Source of the DNA: Candidatus Lustribacter telmatis
GTDB lineage: Bacteria > Vulcanimicrobiota > Vulcanimicrobiia > Vulcanimicrobiales > Vulcanimicrobiaceae
Length of the DNA: 64,000 nucleotides
Reading direction: 5' to 3'
Assembly (NCBI GenBank): GCA_003164045.1
Contig: PLRU01000090.1
Span: 49,532-113,531 of the forward strand
Below are positions 42,216-50,592 of this stretch, one piece after another. A model generated the notes under the pieces. The model had not been told where the DNA came from, ran no database searches, and saw only the letters and a list, made by a program, of their open reading frames with translations. The stretch's first letter is position 1. Every line of letters begins with the position of its first letter. A program made the translations under genes and the position numbers.

Positions 42216-42817
42216 TGCTCGCACCGCAACGCACGCACGCCGGCGTCGAAGAGACGCGCGCTCGCATCTTGGCGGCCACGCGTGAAATTTTCGAGCGCAA
42301 CGGTACGCGCGGCACGACGACGCGTGAAGTCGCCGAACGTGCCGGCGTCAACGAAGCGACCCTCTTCCGGCACTTCGGATCGAAGGCGGCGCTGATCGGT
42401 GCGATGCGCGAAGATTCGTGCGGCATCGAGGCGATCCGGAATCTCGTGATTGGGCTCGACGGCGCCGATATCGCCGCCGACGTCAAGACCATGGCCCATC
42501 ACGGCACCCGGGTGATGGCCGGGCAGCGGGCCCTGATGTGCATCGCGCTGGCGGAAGACGCGATCGAACAGACCCCCCCCGATTTCGACGATCCGGAATG
42601 GCGGGGACCGCGCCAAGTCCTCGAGCTGATGCAGGAGTATTTTGCCGCCCGCGCCGCCGAGGGCCGGCTGGCCGGAGACCCGTCGTTCCTTGCCCGCATC
42701 TTTATGGGTATGATGTTCCAGCGCGTCGTTGCGCGCAAACTTTGGGGCGATAGCCCGATCGACCACGAGGCGATCGACGAGATTGTCGACGTCTTTTTGA
42801 ATGGAGTACTACGCTAG
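42215..42817 (+). CDS. TetR-family transcriptional regulator
   Basis: The 200-residue protein has the N-terminal TetR helix-turn-helix: EETRARILAATREIFERNGTRGTTTREVAERAGVNEATLFRHFGSKAALIGAM. An unrelated ligand-binding helical domain follows. Its ATG overlaps the stop of the STAS-LolA gene (TGATG) and its TAG overlaps the GTG of the EmrA-like gene, so it is embedded in the operon it probably represses, through the inverted repeats at 41156-41213. The inducer is unknown; efflux operons commonly respond to the exported drug. Confidence 0.93.
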   Translation: MLAPQRTHAGVEETRARILAATREIFERNGTRGTTTREVAERAGVNEATLFRHFGSKAALIGAMREDSCGIEAIRNLVIGLDGADIAADVKTMAHHGTRVMAGQRALMCIALAEDAIEQTPPDFDDPEWRGPRQVLELMQEYFAARAAEGRLAGDPSFLARIFMGMMFQRVVARKLWGDSPIDHEAIDEIVDVFLNGVLR

Positions 42818-44214
42818 TGGAAACGCGCACCGAATCCCCCCGCACGGCGGAGGGTCGCGGTAACCCGCCGCCGCCGCCGATCGTGAACGATCGGGGCGAT
42901 GAGATCAAGCCGCCGTCATCGCGCCGCAAACCGCCCGTCATCGCTATTATTGCAGGCGCTATCGTGCTGATCGCGGTCCTCATTTGGGGGATCCGTTTCC
43001 TCGCGTATGCCACGACGCACGAGACGACCGACGACGCGCGCGTCGATGCGGATACCGTGACGATCACGAGCAAGATCACCGAACGCGTGAGCCAGATCCT
43101 CACCGATACGAACGAAACGGTGCACAAGGGCCAAGTCCTGATCCGGCTCGACGACCGCGACGAGCGTACCAAGTACGAACAGTCGCAAGCGGCCGTTGCC
43201 GCGCAACAGGCGCAAGCGCGTGCGGCGCAACAAAACGTCGCGCTCACGAGCGAACAGCAGAACGCGCAAAAAGACCAAGGCACCGGCGGCGTCAAGGCCG
43301 CGCAGGCGCAAGTGAGCAATGCGCAGGCGATGTTCGAAGCGCAAGAGCAAACGGCCGATGCCGCCAAGGCCGCGGTCGCCGGAGCGCAAGCGCAACTGCG
43401 CGTTGCCCAGGCACAAGTGCCGAGCGCCAATGCCGCACTGGCTCGCGCCAACGCCGACTACGAACGCTATAGTTCGCTGGCAAAAACCGGCGATGCTTCG
43501 CAGCAGCAGCTCGATGCCCAACGCGCCACGCAAGCGCAGGCGCTCTCGCAGTATCGCGCCGCGCTCGATCAAGTAACGTCGGCCCAAACGAACGTCGCGC
43601 AAATGCAAGCCCGCGAAACGTCGGCGATCGCCTCGACGACGGCGGCGGAAGCCGGCATCGGTGCGGGCGAGGGTCAGCTCGAAACGGCGCAAGGGCGGCT
43701 CGTCGAGTCGGCTGCGCCGTCGCGCGTTCCGGCCATTGCCGCGCAAGCCAATGCGGCGCAAGCTCAGGTGACGTCGGCCTCGGCGCAGGCACAAACCGCC
43801 AAGGACCAACTGAATTACACGGTGATCCGTTCGCCGATCGACGGCATCGTCGGCGCCAAGAATATCGAAGTCGGCGCTACGGTCGCACCCGGCCAAGCGC
43901 TGCTCGAGCTCGTTCCGCAATCGAATATCTACATCACGGCGAACTACAAAGAAACCCAACTCACCAGCATGAAGGTCGGCCAAGAAGTCGACGTTAGCGT
44001 CGATGCCTACAAGGGCACAACGTTTACCGGCCGGGTCGACTCGATCGGGCCGGCGTCGCAGAACACGTTCAGCCTCATTCCAGCGCAAAATGCAACCGGG
44101 AACTTCGTCAAGGTGACGCAGCGCCTGCCCGTGCGTATCGCAATCGTCAATGCACCGGCCGACAAACCGCTGCGGGTCGGGATGTCCGTCGAGACATCCG
44201 TCAAGGTAAAGTAG
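42817..44214 (+). CDS. EmrA/HlyD-type membrane fusion protein
   Basis: The 465-residue protein has a cytoplasmic Pro-rich N-terminus, one membrane anchor (VIAIIAGAIVLIAVLIWGI, about 41-59) and a biotinyl-lipoyl-like strand pair (DADTVTITSKITERVSQILTDTNETVHKGQVLI). A long Ala/Gln-rich coiled-coil hairpin follows (about 115-320), with a second lipoyl half and beta-barrel (IRSPIDGIVGAKNIEVGATVAPGQALLELV). It links an inner-membrane pump to TolC. Start is GTG overlapping tetR. An EmrB-type MFS pump gene is missing from the operon, so the pump partner must be encoded elsewhere. Confidence 0.93.
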   Translation: METRTESPRTAEGRGNPPPPPIVNDRGDEIKPPSSRRKPPVIAIIAGAIVLIAVLIWGIRFLAYATTHETTDDARVDADTVTITSKITERVSQILTDTNETVHKGQVLIRLDDRDERTKYEQSQAAVAAQQAQARAAQQNVALTSEQQNAQKDQGTGGVKAAQAQVSNAQAMFEAQEQTADAAKAAVAGAQAQLRVAQAQVPSANAALARANADYERYSSLAKTGDASQQQLDAQRATQAQALSQYRAALDQVTSAQTNVAQMQARETSAIASTTAAEAGIGAGEGQLETAQGRLVESAAPSRVPAIAAQANAAQAQVTSASAQAQTAKDQLNYTVIRSPIDGIVGAKNIEVGATVAPGQALLELVPQSNIYITANYKETQLTSMKVGQEVDVSVDAYKGTTFTGRVDSIGPASQNTFSLIPAQNATGNFVKVTQRLPVRIAIVNAPADKPLRVGMSVETSVKVK

Positions 44215-44224
44215 AGCAACTTCC

Positions 44225-46192
44225 ATGTTCGTACGACTCCTCGCGGGGATGCTGGGCATCTCCGTCGTGCTGTGCTCGGCGGTCGAACCCGCCTTCGCGC
44301 AGCCCACATCCGTAACCACGCCGGTCAGCACGCCGCAACCGGTGCCGCTCGGCATGCCGTCGTCATCGCCGCAGCAGCAGCAAGGACAAGGGCAAGAACT
44401 CCCGCCGCCGCCGATTCCGGCCGTGCTTCCCGCCGTGCCGAACGTCGCGCCGGGCTATGTGGCGCCGGCGAACGCGCCGTTGCCGACCGGCGATCTGGTC
44501 GGCGTGAACCAGCCGTTCGTCGGCATCGGTTTGCAGGACGCGATCACGATGGCGCTCCAGCGCAACACCGATCTCTCGATCAGCGAATCGAACAACCGGA
44601 TCGCGAACTACCAGATCGTCGCCGCCAAGGGCGCCTACGACGTGCAGTTTCAACTCGAGCCGCAATACTCGCATACCGTGCAGCCGGCAACGTCGCCGTT
44701 CCAGGCGGGCCCGAACGGTGGGCCGATCACGCAGATTACCGACGGGGCGAGCGCCGCGTTCACCGGTATGACGTCATCGGGCGGCCGCTACAGCCTCAGC
44801 GGCAGTCAGCAGGCGATCCAGAACAATGCCGCGCTCAACAGTTACAACCCGTACTATCAAACGGCCATCGCCTTGCAGTTCACCCAACCGCTCTTGCGCG
44901 GCGCGGGCGACGGCAGCCCGATTCGCCGTCAGCTGGTGATTGCCGGTGCAAATGCACAGGCGGCCTCCGCGCAACTGCTCGTGCAAGCCTCGCAAACCGT
45001 CACCAACGTTTCGAACACCTACTGGGATCTCGTCGCCGCGTGGCGCGACGTCGGCATCCAAGAAGAAGGCCTCCGCAACGCGCAGGCCCAGGCCGCATCG
45101 AACGGACGTTTGGCGAAGAACGGCGCTGCCGCGCCGGTCGACGTCGTCGAATCGTACACGCAAGTCAACGTCTTTCAAGACAACGTGTTCTCGGCGTTGC
45201 AGCGCGTACAAGCGTTGCAGACGCAACTCAAGTCGCTCATCGTCGCGAATCCCGCCGACCCGCTGTGGATGGCGAATCTGGTCCCGACCTCGCCCGTACT
45301 GCAGCTGCCCACCGAACCGAAACTCGACGATCTCATCATTACCGCACTGAAGAACCGGCCGGAGCTTGCCCAATTGCGCGCGCAGCGGCTCGTGGCGGCT
45401 GCGAACCTCGCGTATGCGAAGAACCAGCGGTTGCCGCAGCTCGACCTCGGCGTGGGTGTTACGGCGAACGGCTATTCGGGTGTGCCCAACAATCTCAGCG
45501 GGACTCCGTTCTTTCAGACGCTCGGCGGCGAGATCACCGCACTCGATCAGCTGATCACCAACTACAACACGACCGCCACGCCGGGGAATCAGATCCCGCT
45601 GATCGTTCCGAATTTCGGAACGACGCCGGCGTTCCAATCCGGGACGCTCGGTCAGTCGTATCGGAATCTCTTCGATTTCCGATTCCCGACCTATAACGTT
45701 TCGCTCACCCTGCAGTTCCCGATCGGCAATCGCACGGCGAAGGCCGACTATGCGATCGCGGCCGAACAGGCGAAGCAAATCGCCGTGCAAGAGCTCGCGC
45801 TCTTGCAGCGGGTGCGCGGCGAGTCAGTCAACGCGATCCAGACGTTGCGCGAAACGCAGTACCGTCTCGCCGCCGCGGGTGCCGCGCGCGTCGCGGCTGC
45901 ACGCGTGTTGCTCGCCGAGCAGCGGCGTTTCTCGGCCGGTACGTCCACGACGTTCCTCGTGTTGCAGCGTCAGCTCGACCTGGCGAATACCGAAGGCCGC
46001 GAACTGCAGGCGCAGACTGACCTGAACAAGGCGGTCGTTCAGCTGAACGCAGTGGCCGGAACGAACTTCGCGACGTACAACATCGACGTGCAGAGCGTCG
46101 GTGCGACGACGCTGAACACCGTTACGCCGACGACGACCGTGCTGCCACTCCCGGCCGACGCACAAGTTTCGCCCCCGCAGCCTCGTCGATAA
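44225..46192 (+). CDS. TolC-type outer membrane efflux protein
   Basis: The 655-residue protein has a signal peptide (MFVRLLAGMLGISVVLCSAVEPAFAQ) and a Pro/Gln-rich segment before the core. Two TolC repeats follow (VGIGLQDAITMALQRNTDLSISESNNRI; ITALKNRPELAQLRAQRLVAAANLAYAKNQRLPQLDLG), with VSLTLQFPIGNRTAKADY near the second membrane segment. It forms an outer-membrane channel for the EmrA-like protein ten bases upstream, and shows that the cell has an outer membrane. It is longer than E. coli TolC. Its last 71 bases overlap antisense with the convergent pgl gene. Confidence 0.92.
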   Translation: MFVRLLAGMLGISVVLCSAVEPAFAQPTSVTTPVSTPQPVPLGMPSSSPQQQQGQGQELPPPPIPAVLPAVPNVAPGYVAPANAPLPTGDLVGVNQPFVGIGLQDAITMALQRNTDLSISESNNRIANYQIVAAKGAYDVQFQLEPQYSHTVQPATSPFQAGPNGGPITQITDGASAAFTGMTSSGGRYSLSGSQQAIQNNAALNSYNPYYQTAIALQFTQPLLRGAGDGSPIRRQLVIAGANAQAASAQLLVQASQTVTNVSNTYWDLVAAWRDVGIQEEGLRNAQAQAASNGRLAKNGAAAPVDVVESYTQVNVFQDNVFSALQRVQALQTQLKSLIVANPADPLWMANLVPTSPVLQLPTEPKLDDLIITALKNRPELAQLRAQRLVAAANLAYAKNQRLPQLDLGVGVTANGYSGVPNNLSGTPFFQTLGGEITALDQLITNYNTTATPGNQIPLIVPNFGTTPAFQSGTLGQSYRNLFDFRFPTYNVSLTLQFPIGNRTAKADYAIAAEQAKQIAVQELALLQRVRGESVNAIQTLRETQYRLAAAGAARVAAARVLLAEQRRFSAGTSTTFLVLQRQLDLANTEGRELQAQTDLNKAVVQLNAVAGTNFATYNIDVQSVGATTLNTVTPTTTVLPLPADAQVSPPQPRR

Positions 46193-46889
46193 ACCAGTGT
46201 AGCTCGCCGTCCGTGGGGGCGACGAGCTGCACCGGATAGGTGTCGGGCTCGGCGGGACCGTCGAGCACCGCATGCACCGCATCGGCCTTCGATGAGCCGC
46301 CGGTCGTAATGACGACGTGGGTCGCATCGTTGATGACGTGAGGGGTGAGCGTGATGCGCCAGGTGTTGAATTTCTCGACCCAGTTGGCCACGACGAGTTT
46401 GGTGTCGTCGATGCCGGCGTACGTGCCCGGAAAGATCGACGCGGTGTGGCCGTCGGGTCCCATGCCCAAATACAGCAGATCGAAGCGCGGGCGCGTGCCG
46501 AGTTCGCGCACCAATACTTGCGCGTAGGCCGCGGCCGCCGCTTGCGGATCGTCTTCACCGTGCATGCGGAAGATGTTACCGGCGGGGATGCCGAGCGGCT
46601 CGAAGAGCGTCTCGCGCGTCATGCGGTAATTCGACTCGGGATCGTCCGGCGGCACGGTGCGTTCGTCGCCGAAGAAGAAGCGGACGCGATTCCACGGTAT
46701 AGCACCGCGTCGCGGCGACGAGGCCAGGAGCACGTTCATCGCCCGCGGCGTGGAACCGCCGGCGAGCGCGACGTCGGCTACCTGACGGTAGCGCAGCGTC
46801 GATTCCACGATGCCGATGAAGCGGTCGGCGGCCGCTTCGGCGAGATGCTCCTCGTCGGGCAGAATTTCAATAGCCGAGTTGACTGGCAT
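46122..46889 (-). CDS. pgl: 6-phosphogluconolactonase
   Basis: The 255-residue protein hydrolyses 6-phosphogluconolactone in the oxidative pentose phosphate pathway. Family motifs are ALAGGSTPRAMN (phosphate-binding), FFFGDERTVPPDDPESNYRMTRETLF and LLYLGMGPDGHTASIFPGT (catalytic loop). It is the last gene of the tkt-tal-zwf-opcA-pgl operon, four bases after opcA. Its last 71 bases overlap the end of the convergent tolC gene. Confidence 0.94.
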   Translation of the reverse strand: MPVNSAIEILPDEEHLAEAAADRFIGIVESTLRYRQVADVALAGGSTPRAMNVLLASSPRRGAIPWNRVRFFFGDERTVPPDDPESNYRMTRETLFEPLGIPAGNIFRMHGEDDPQAAAAAYAQVLVRELGTRPRFDLLYLGMGPDGHTASIFPGTYAGIDDTKLVVANWVEKFNTWRITLTPHVINDATHVVITTGGSSKADAVHAVLDGPAEPDTYPVQLVAPTDGELHWFIDEAAGAKLVRRPGVAARSSSA

Positions 46890-46893
46890 GGCG

Positions 46894-47886
46894 TTATCCG
46901 TCGATCAGTGTTTGGACCATACGAAGCGCGGTTTCGAAGATCTCGTCGGTTCCTCCGCCCTCGAGCGCGGCCTGTTCGATCAAGGACGCGTTGTCGACGG
47001 CTTGTAGCGGAAAGATGCGCATGTCGCGCGCGTTCTGGCCTTCCACCCACACGCGGACGACGCTGGGATCGGTTTTGTCCACGTCGCCTTGGTAGAGCGA
47101 CGTGGCCGTCGTGAGCGCGACACTGTGGACGCGTCGCGCCTGACCGCTGCGTTCGTGATCGAATGCGATGCGGTTGCCGTTCCGGTCGGAGAACTCGTCG
47201 TGCGCCGTGGCGTTCCAGCCCAGCCGGCTCGCGAGCCAGCCGCTCAGATAGAGCGCTTCCGCATCGGACCCTGAAACGATGCGCAATTTTTGGATGGAAA
47301 AGAGTTCTTCCCGGAGTGCCGGATCGTCGAAGAAATGCGCGATGATGTCTTGCCAGGGGTGAAGGCGCATCCAAGCGAGGTCGCGCAACGCGACGCTGCG
47401 GTGCTGGGCGTAGAATTCCGAAAGCTCGGCGATCGTGGAGGCGTCCTGTACGCCGAGCGATGAGTCGACGACGGCCGCGGTGGCATTGTCGAAGAAGCAG
47501 CGGAATGCCGTGTCTTCGTTGATGGAGTCGGCGCTCCACCAGAGCACGGTCGGCACGTCCGGCGCGGCGAGCGAGGTGGCCAGCTCGCACGCATCCCACG
47601 GGGCCATATCGGCCACCCCGATGTCGATGAACGAGCTTTGGTGGGTGGGGTCGTCGGCGTCGATCGGGCGCACGTGCGCGCCGGTGCGGCCGGGCGTGGA
47701 GTCCAAGATGATCGTGCGCGACGGATGTTTCTCGGAAACTTTGGTCGCGCGTTCGATGACCCAATCGCGCTTGTGTTCGCTGTCGATCCAAACGACGAGG
47801 TTCATCGTCGTCATCAGCGGCTTCGCGCGGGCTAGTTCGGCGCGAATCACTTCAAGGTCGGCGGTCGGAAGCGCGTGCTGGGTCAT
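46894..47886 (-). CDS. opcA: Glucose-6-phosphate dehydrogenase assembly protein OpcA
   Basis: The 330-residue protein (start MTQHALPTADLEVIRAEL) activates or assembles G6PD in Cyanobacteria and Actinobacteria. It has the OpcA segments MTTMNLVVWIDSEHKRDWVIE, RTIILDSTPGRTGAHVRP and LPTVLWWSADSI. Its ATG overlaps the zwf stop (ATGA) with GGAGG five bases before, fixing the start; four ORF-track codons are dropped. Its place directly after zwf matches the family's role. Confidence 0.92.
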   Translation of the reverse strand: MTQHALPTADLEVIRAELARAKPLMTTMNLVVWIDSEHKRDWVIERATKVSEKHPSRTIILDSTPGRTGAHVRPIDADDPTHQSSFIDIGVADMAPWDACELATSLAAPDVPTVLWWSADSINEDTAFRCFFDNATAAVVDSSLGVQDASTIAELSEFYAQHRSVALRDLAWMRLHPWQDIIAHFFDDPALREELFSIQKLRIVSGSDAEALYLSGWLASRLGWNATAHDEFSDRNGNRIAFDHERSGQARRVHSVALTTATSLYQGDVDKTDPSVVRVWVEGQNARDMRIFPLQAVDNASLIEQAALEGGGTDEIFETALRMVQTLIDG

Positions 47887-49451
47887 ATCTTCCTCCATTC
47901 CCGTCCATCGGCGGCGAGTAACCGGTCGGACGATGACGGCCCTTGCGAACCGGCGGAATAGTTCGGGAAACTATCGTCGTAGCTGTTCTGCCAACGCTCG
48001 AGGATCGGCATCACTTGCTCCCACGCTTGCTGTACCGCGTCCCAGCGCGTGAAGAGCGTGGCATCGCCGCGCATCGCGTCACCGATGAGGCGTTCGTATG
48101 CCGGCGCCGATACGACACCGAAGCCGGTGCCGTAGTTGAAGTCCATGGAGACCGAGCGTATGTGCATCTTCGGTCCAGGTACCTTCGCGGAGAAGCGAAG
48201 TGACACGCCTTCTTCAGGCTGGATCTTCATGACGAGCACGTTGCTGTCGATCGAGTCGCCGGTCTCGCCGAAGAGGCGATGGGGGATGCCTTTGAAGCGG
48301 ATCGCGATCTCGGAATTCTTGCGCTGCAGCCGCTTACCGCTGCGCAGGTAGAACGGAACGTCCGCCCAGCGCCAGTTGTCGATGAACAGTTTCACCGCAG
48401 CATACGTCTCGGTGTTCGACTGCGGGTTGACGTTGGGTTCTTCGCGGTAGCCGGGAACCGGTTTGCCGCCGATGCTGCCGGGATCGTACTGGCCGCGGGC
48501 GGAGTCTTGCATGATCCGGTTGCGATCCATCGGCCGCAGCGCGGAGAGTACCTTGAACTTCTCATCGCGGATGTTGTCGGCGGTCGGGGAGACCGGCGGC
48601 TCCATCGCCACGAGGGCGAGCAAGTTCATCACGTGGTTCTGAATCATGTCGCGCAGGGCGCCGGCGTTATCGTAATAGCCGCCGCGGTCTTCGACGCCGA
48701 CGGTTTCGGCGGCGGTGATCTGCACGGAGTCGACGTAGCGCCGATTCCAGAGCGGCTCGAAGATCACGTTGGCGAAGCGCAGGGCCATGATGTCCTGGAC
48801 CGGCTCTTTGCCGAGATAATGATCGATGCGGTAGATGGCCTTCTCGTCGAAGACCTTGCTCACTTCGGCTTGCAGGGCGCGTGCGGAGTCCAGATCGGTG
48901 CCGAACGGTTTCTCGACGATGACTCGCGTCCAGCCGGTCTTGTTGTTGTTCGGTCCGAGGCCCGCTTCATCGAGCATGTCGATGATGAGGCCGAACACCG
49001 ACGGCGGCGTCGAGAGATAGAACAGGCGATTCGCAGCGGTGCCGAGCTCCGCGTCGTTCGCTTCGAGCTGTTTGCGCAGTTCGGCATACGCCGCTTTGTC
49101 TTCGAACGAGCCCGACACGTACGAGAGCCGTTTGGCGAAGTCGCTCCAGAGCGGGTCCTTGGCCGGTCCGGTGCGCGAGAACTCGTCGATCGATTTGTGC
49201 ATCTCGTCGCGAAACTGTTCGCTGTCGTATTCCGAGCGCGCAAAACCGACGATGCCGTAATTGGCCGGCAACACGTCGCCGAGCCGGAGATTATACATCG
49301 CCGGCATCAGCATTCGTTTTACTAAGTCGCCGCTCGCTCCGAAGAAGATGACGTTACACGGGTCGGTGATGCGGCTCGAGGTGACGCCCGCGCGAAGCGG
49401 ATTGACGTCGCCCCCGGAGGAGCCGTTTGTCCCGGCGATCGTTTGCGTCAC
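47883..49451 (-). CDS. zwf: Glucose-6-phosphate 1-dehydrogenase
   Basis: The 522-residue enzyme oxidises glucose-6-phosphate with NADP(+). Signatures are the nucleotide-binding VIFFGASGDLVKRMLMPAMYNL, VIVEKPFGTDLDSARAL and the active-site RIDHYLGKEPVQDIMALRFAN. Length is normal. It overlaps tal upstream and opcA downstream by ATGA junctions, so flux genes of the pathway are made in fixed ratio. Confidence 0.97.
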   Translation of the reverse strand: MTQTIAGTNGSSGGDVNPLRAGVTSSRITDPCNVIFFGASGDLVKRMLMPAMYNLRLGDVLPANYGIVGFARSEYDSEQFRDEMHKSIDEFSRTGPAKDPLWSDFAKRLSYVSGSFEDKAAYAELRKQLEANDAELGTAANRLFYLSTPPSVFGLIIDMLDEAGLGPNNNKTGWTRVIVEKPFGTDLDSARALQAEVSKVFDEKAIYRIDHYLGKEPVQDIMALRFANVIFEPLWNRRYVDSVQITAAETVGVEDRGGYYDNAGALRDMIQNHVMNLLALVAMEPPVSPTADNIRDEKFKVLSALRPMDRNRIMQDSARGQYDPGSIGGKPVPGYREEPNVNPQSNTETYAAVKLFIDNWRWADVPFYLRSGKRLQRKNSEIAIRFKGIPHRLFGETGDSIDSNVLVMKIQPEEGVSLRFSAKVPGPKMHIRSVSMDFNYGTGFGVVSAPAYERLIGDAMRGDATLFTRWDAVQQAWEQVMPILERWQNSYDDSFPNYSAGSQGPSSSDRLLAADGREWRKI

Positions 49452-50575
49452 GTGGCCTCGACTTTCGCGCTAAGTGCTTCGTGCTTTGCGGAGATGGCAT
49501 CGAGCATCTCTTTGAACGATTGGGCGAACGACTTCACACCGTCGGCGACGAGTTGTTCGGTCACGTCGTGCAGCGAGATGCCTTTGGCCGCGAGCGCGTC
49601 GATTGCGCCTTTGGCACCGGCGATGTCTTCGTAGATCGTGTCCGGATTGATCACGCCGTGATCGAGCAGCGCGTCGAGCGTGGCCGGCGGCATCGTGTTT
49701 ACCGTATCGGTGCCGACGACGTTTACGACGTACATCAGGTCGTCGTACTTCGGGTTTTTGGTCGACGTGCTGGCCCAGAGCGGGCGTTGGACCTTCGCGC
49801 CCTTGGCCGCGAGCGCCGCGAAGCGGTCGCCGCGGAAGAGCAGCTCGAATTTGGCGTACGTCAGCTTGAGGTTCGCGATGCCGGCTTTGCCCTTGAGACT
49901 CTCGAGCGGCTCGCCCTTTGCGATGCGCTCGTCGAGGGTTTTGTCGATCATCGTATCGATGCGCGACACGAAGACGCTGGCGACCGATGCGATCTTGTCG
50001 ATGGGCAGGCCGGCCTTGACGCGATCCTCGAGCCCTTCGATATAGGCGTTACCGGCGGCCGCATACTGATCGACCGAGAAGAGCAGCGTAACGTTGATGT
50101 TTATCCCGGCCGCGATGCTGGCGCGAATCGACGCGATGCACTCCGGCGTGCCGGGAATCTTGATCATCACGTTCGGACGGTCGACGGCTTTCCACAAACG
50201 CGCGGCCGCGTCGGTCGTCGCCTTCGTGTCGTGCGCGAGCGTCGGCGAGACCTCGAGCGATACGTACCCGTCGAGCCCGTTCGTGCTCTTGAAGACCGGC
50301 GCGAACACGTCGCATGCGCTGCGAATATCTTGGATCGCCAGCGCTTCGAACAAGTTCTGCGCGTCGTGCTCGCTGCCGATCAGGCTCTTGAGCTGAGCAT
50401 CGTAGTCGGTTCCCGTCCCGATCGCGTGTTCGAAGATCGTCGGGTTCGACGTTTGACCGCGCAGCCCAAGGTCGACGAGCTTCTGCAACTCGCCGGAGGC
50501 GAACATCGAACGGCGGATGTTGTCGAGCCAGACGCTCTGACCGGCGGCGGCGAGTTCCTTAAGTTGGTTTCCCAT
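49448..50575 (-). CDS. tal: Transaldolase
   Basis: The 375-residue protein starts MGNQLKELAAAGQSVWLDNIRRSM, the start of the large transaldolases found in Actinobacteria and Cyanobacteria. The Schiff-base Lys lies in LWASTSTKNPKYDDLMYV, and QTSNPTIFEHAI is a further family mark. It exchanges three-carbon units between sedoheptulose-7-phosphate and glyceraldehyde-3-phosphate. It follows tkt by 17 bases and overlaps zwf. Confidence 0.95.
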   Translation of the reverse strand: MGNQLKELAAAGQSVWLDNIRRSMFASGELQKLVDLGLRGQTSNPTIFEHAIGTGTDYDAQLKSLIGSEHDAQNLFEALAIQDIRSACDVFAPVFKSTNGLDGYVSLEVSPTLAHDTKATTDAAARLWKAVDRPNVMIKIPGTPECIASIRASIAAGININVTLLFSVDQYAAAGNAYIEGLEDRVKAGLPIDKIASVASVFVSRIDTMIDKTLDERIAKGEPLESLKGKAGIANLKLTYAKFELLFRGDRFAALAAKGAKVQRPLWASTSTKNPKYDDLMYVVNVVGTDTVNTMPPATLDALLDHGVINPDTIYEDIAGAKGAIDALAAKGISLHDVTEQLVADGVKSFAQSFKEMLDAISAKHEALSAKVEAT

Positions 50576-50592
50576 GATGCGATCCTTTAGCT

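Noticed and set aside
42916-44355. 479-codon minus-strand ORF
   Set aside because: Antisense to the EmrA-like gene; Arg/Leu-rich shadow of the coiled-coil coding region.
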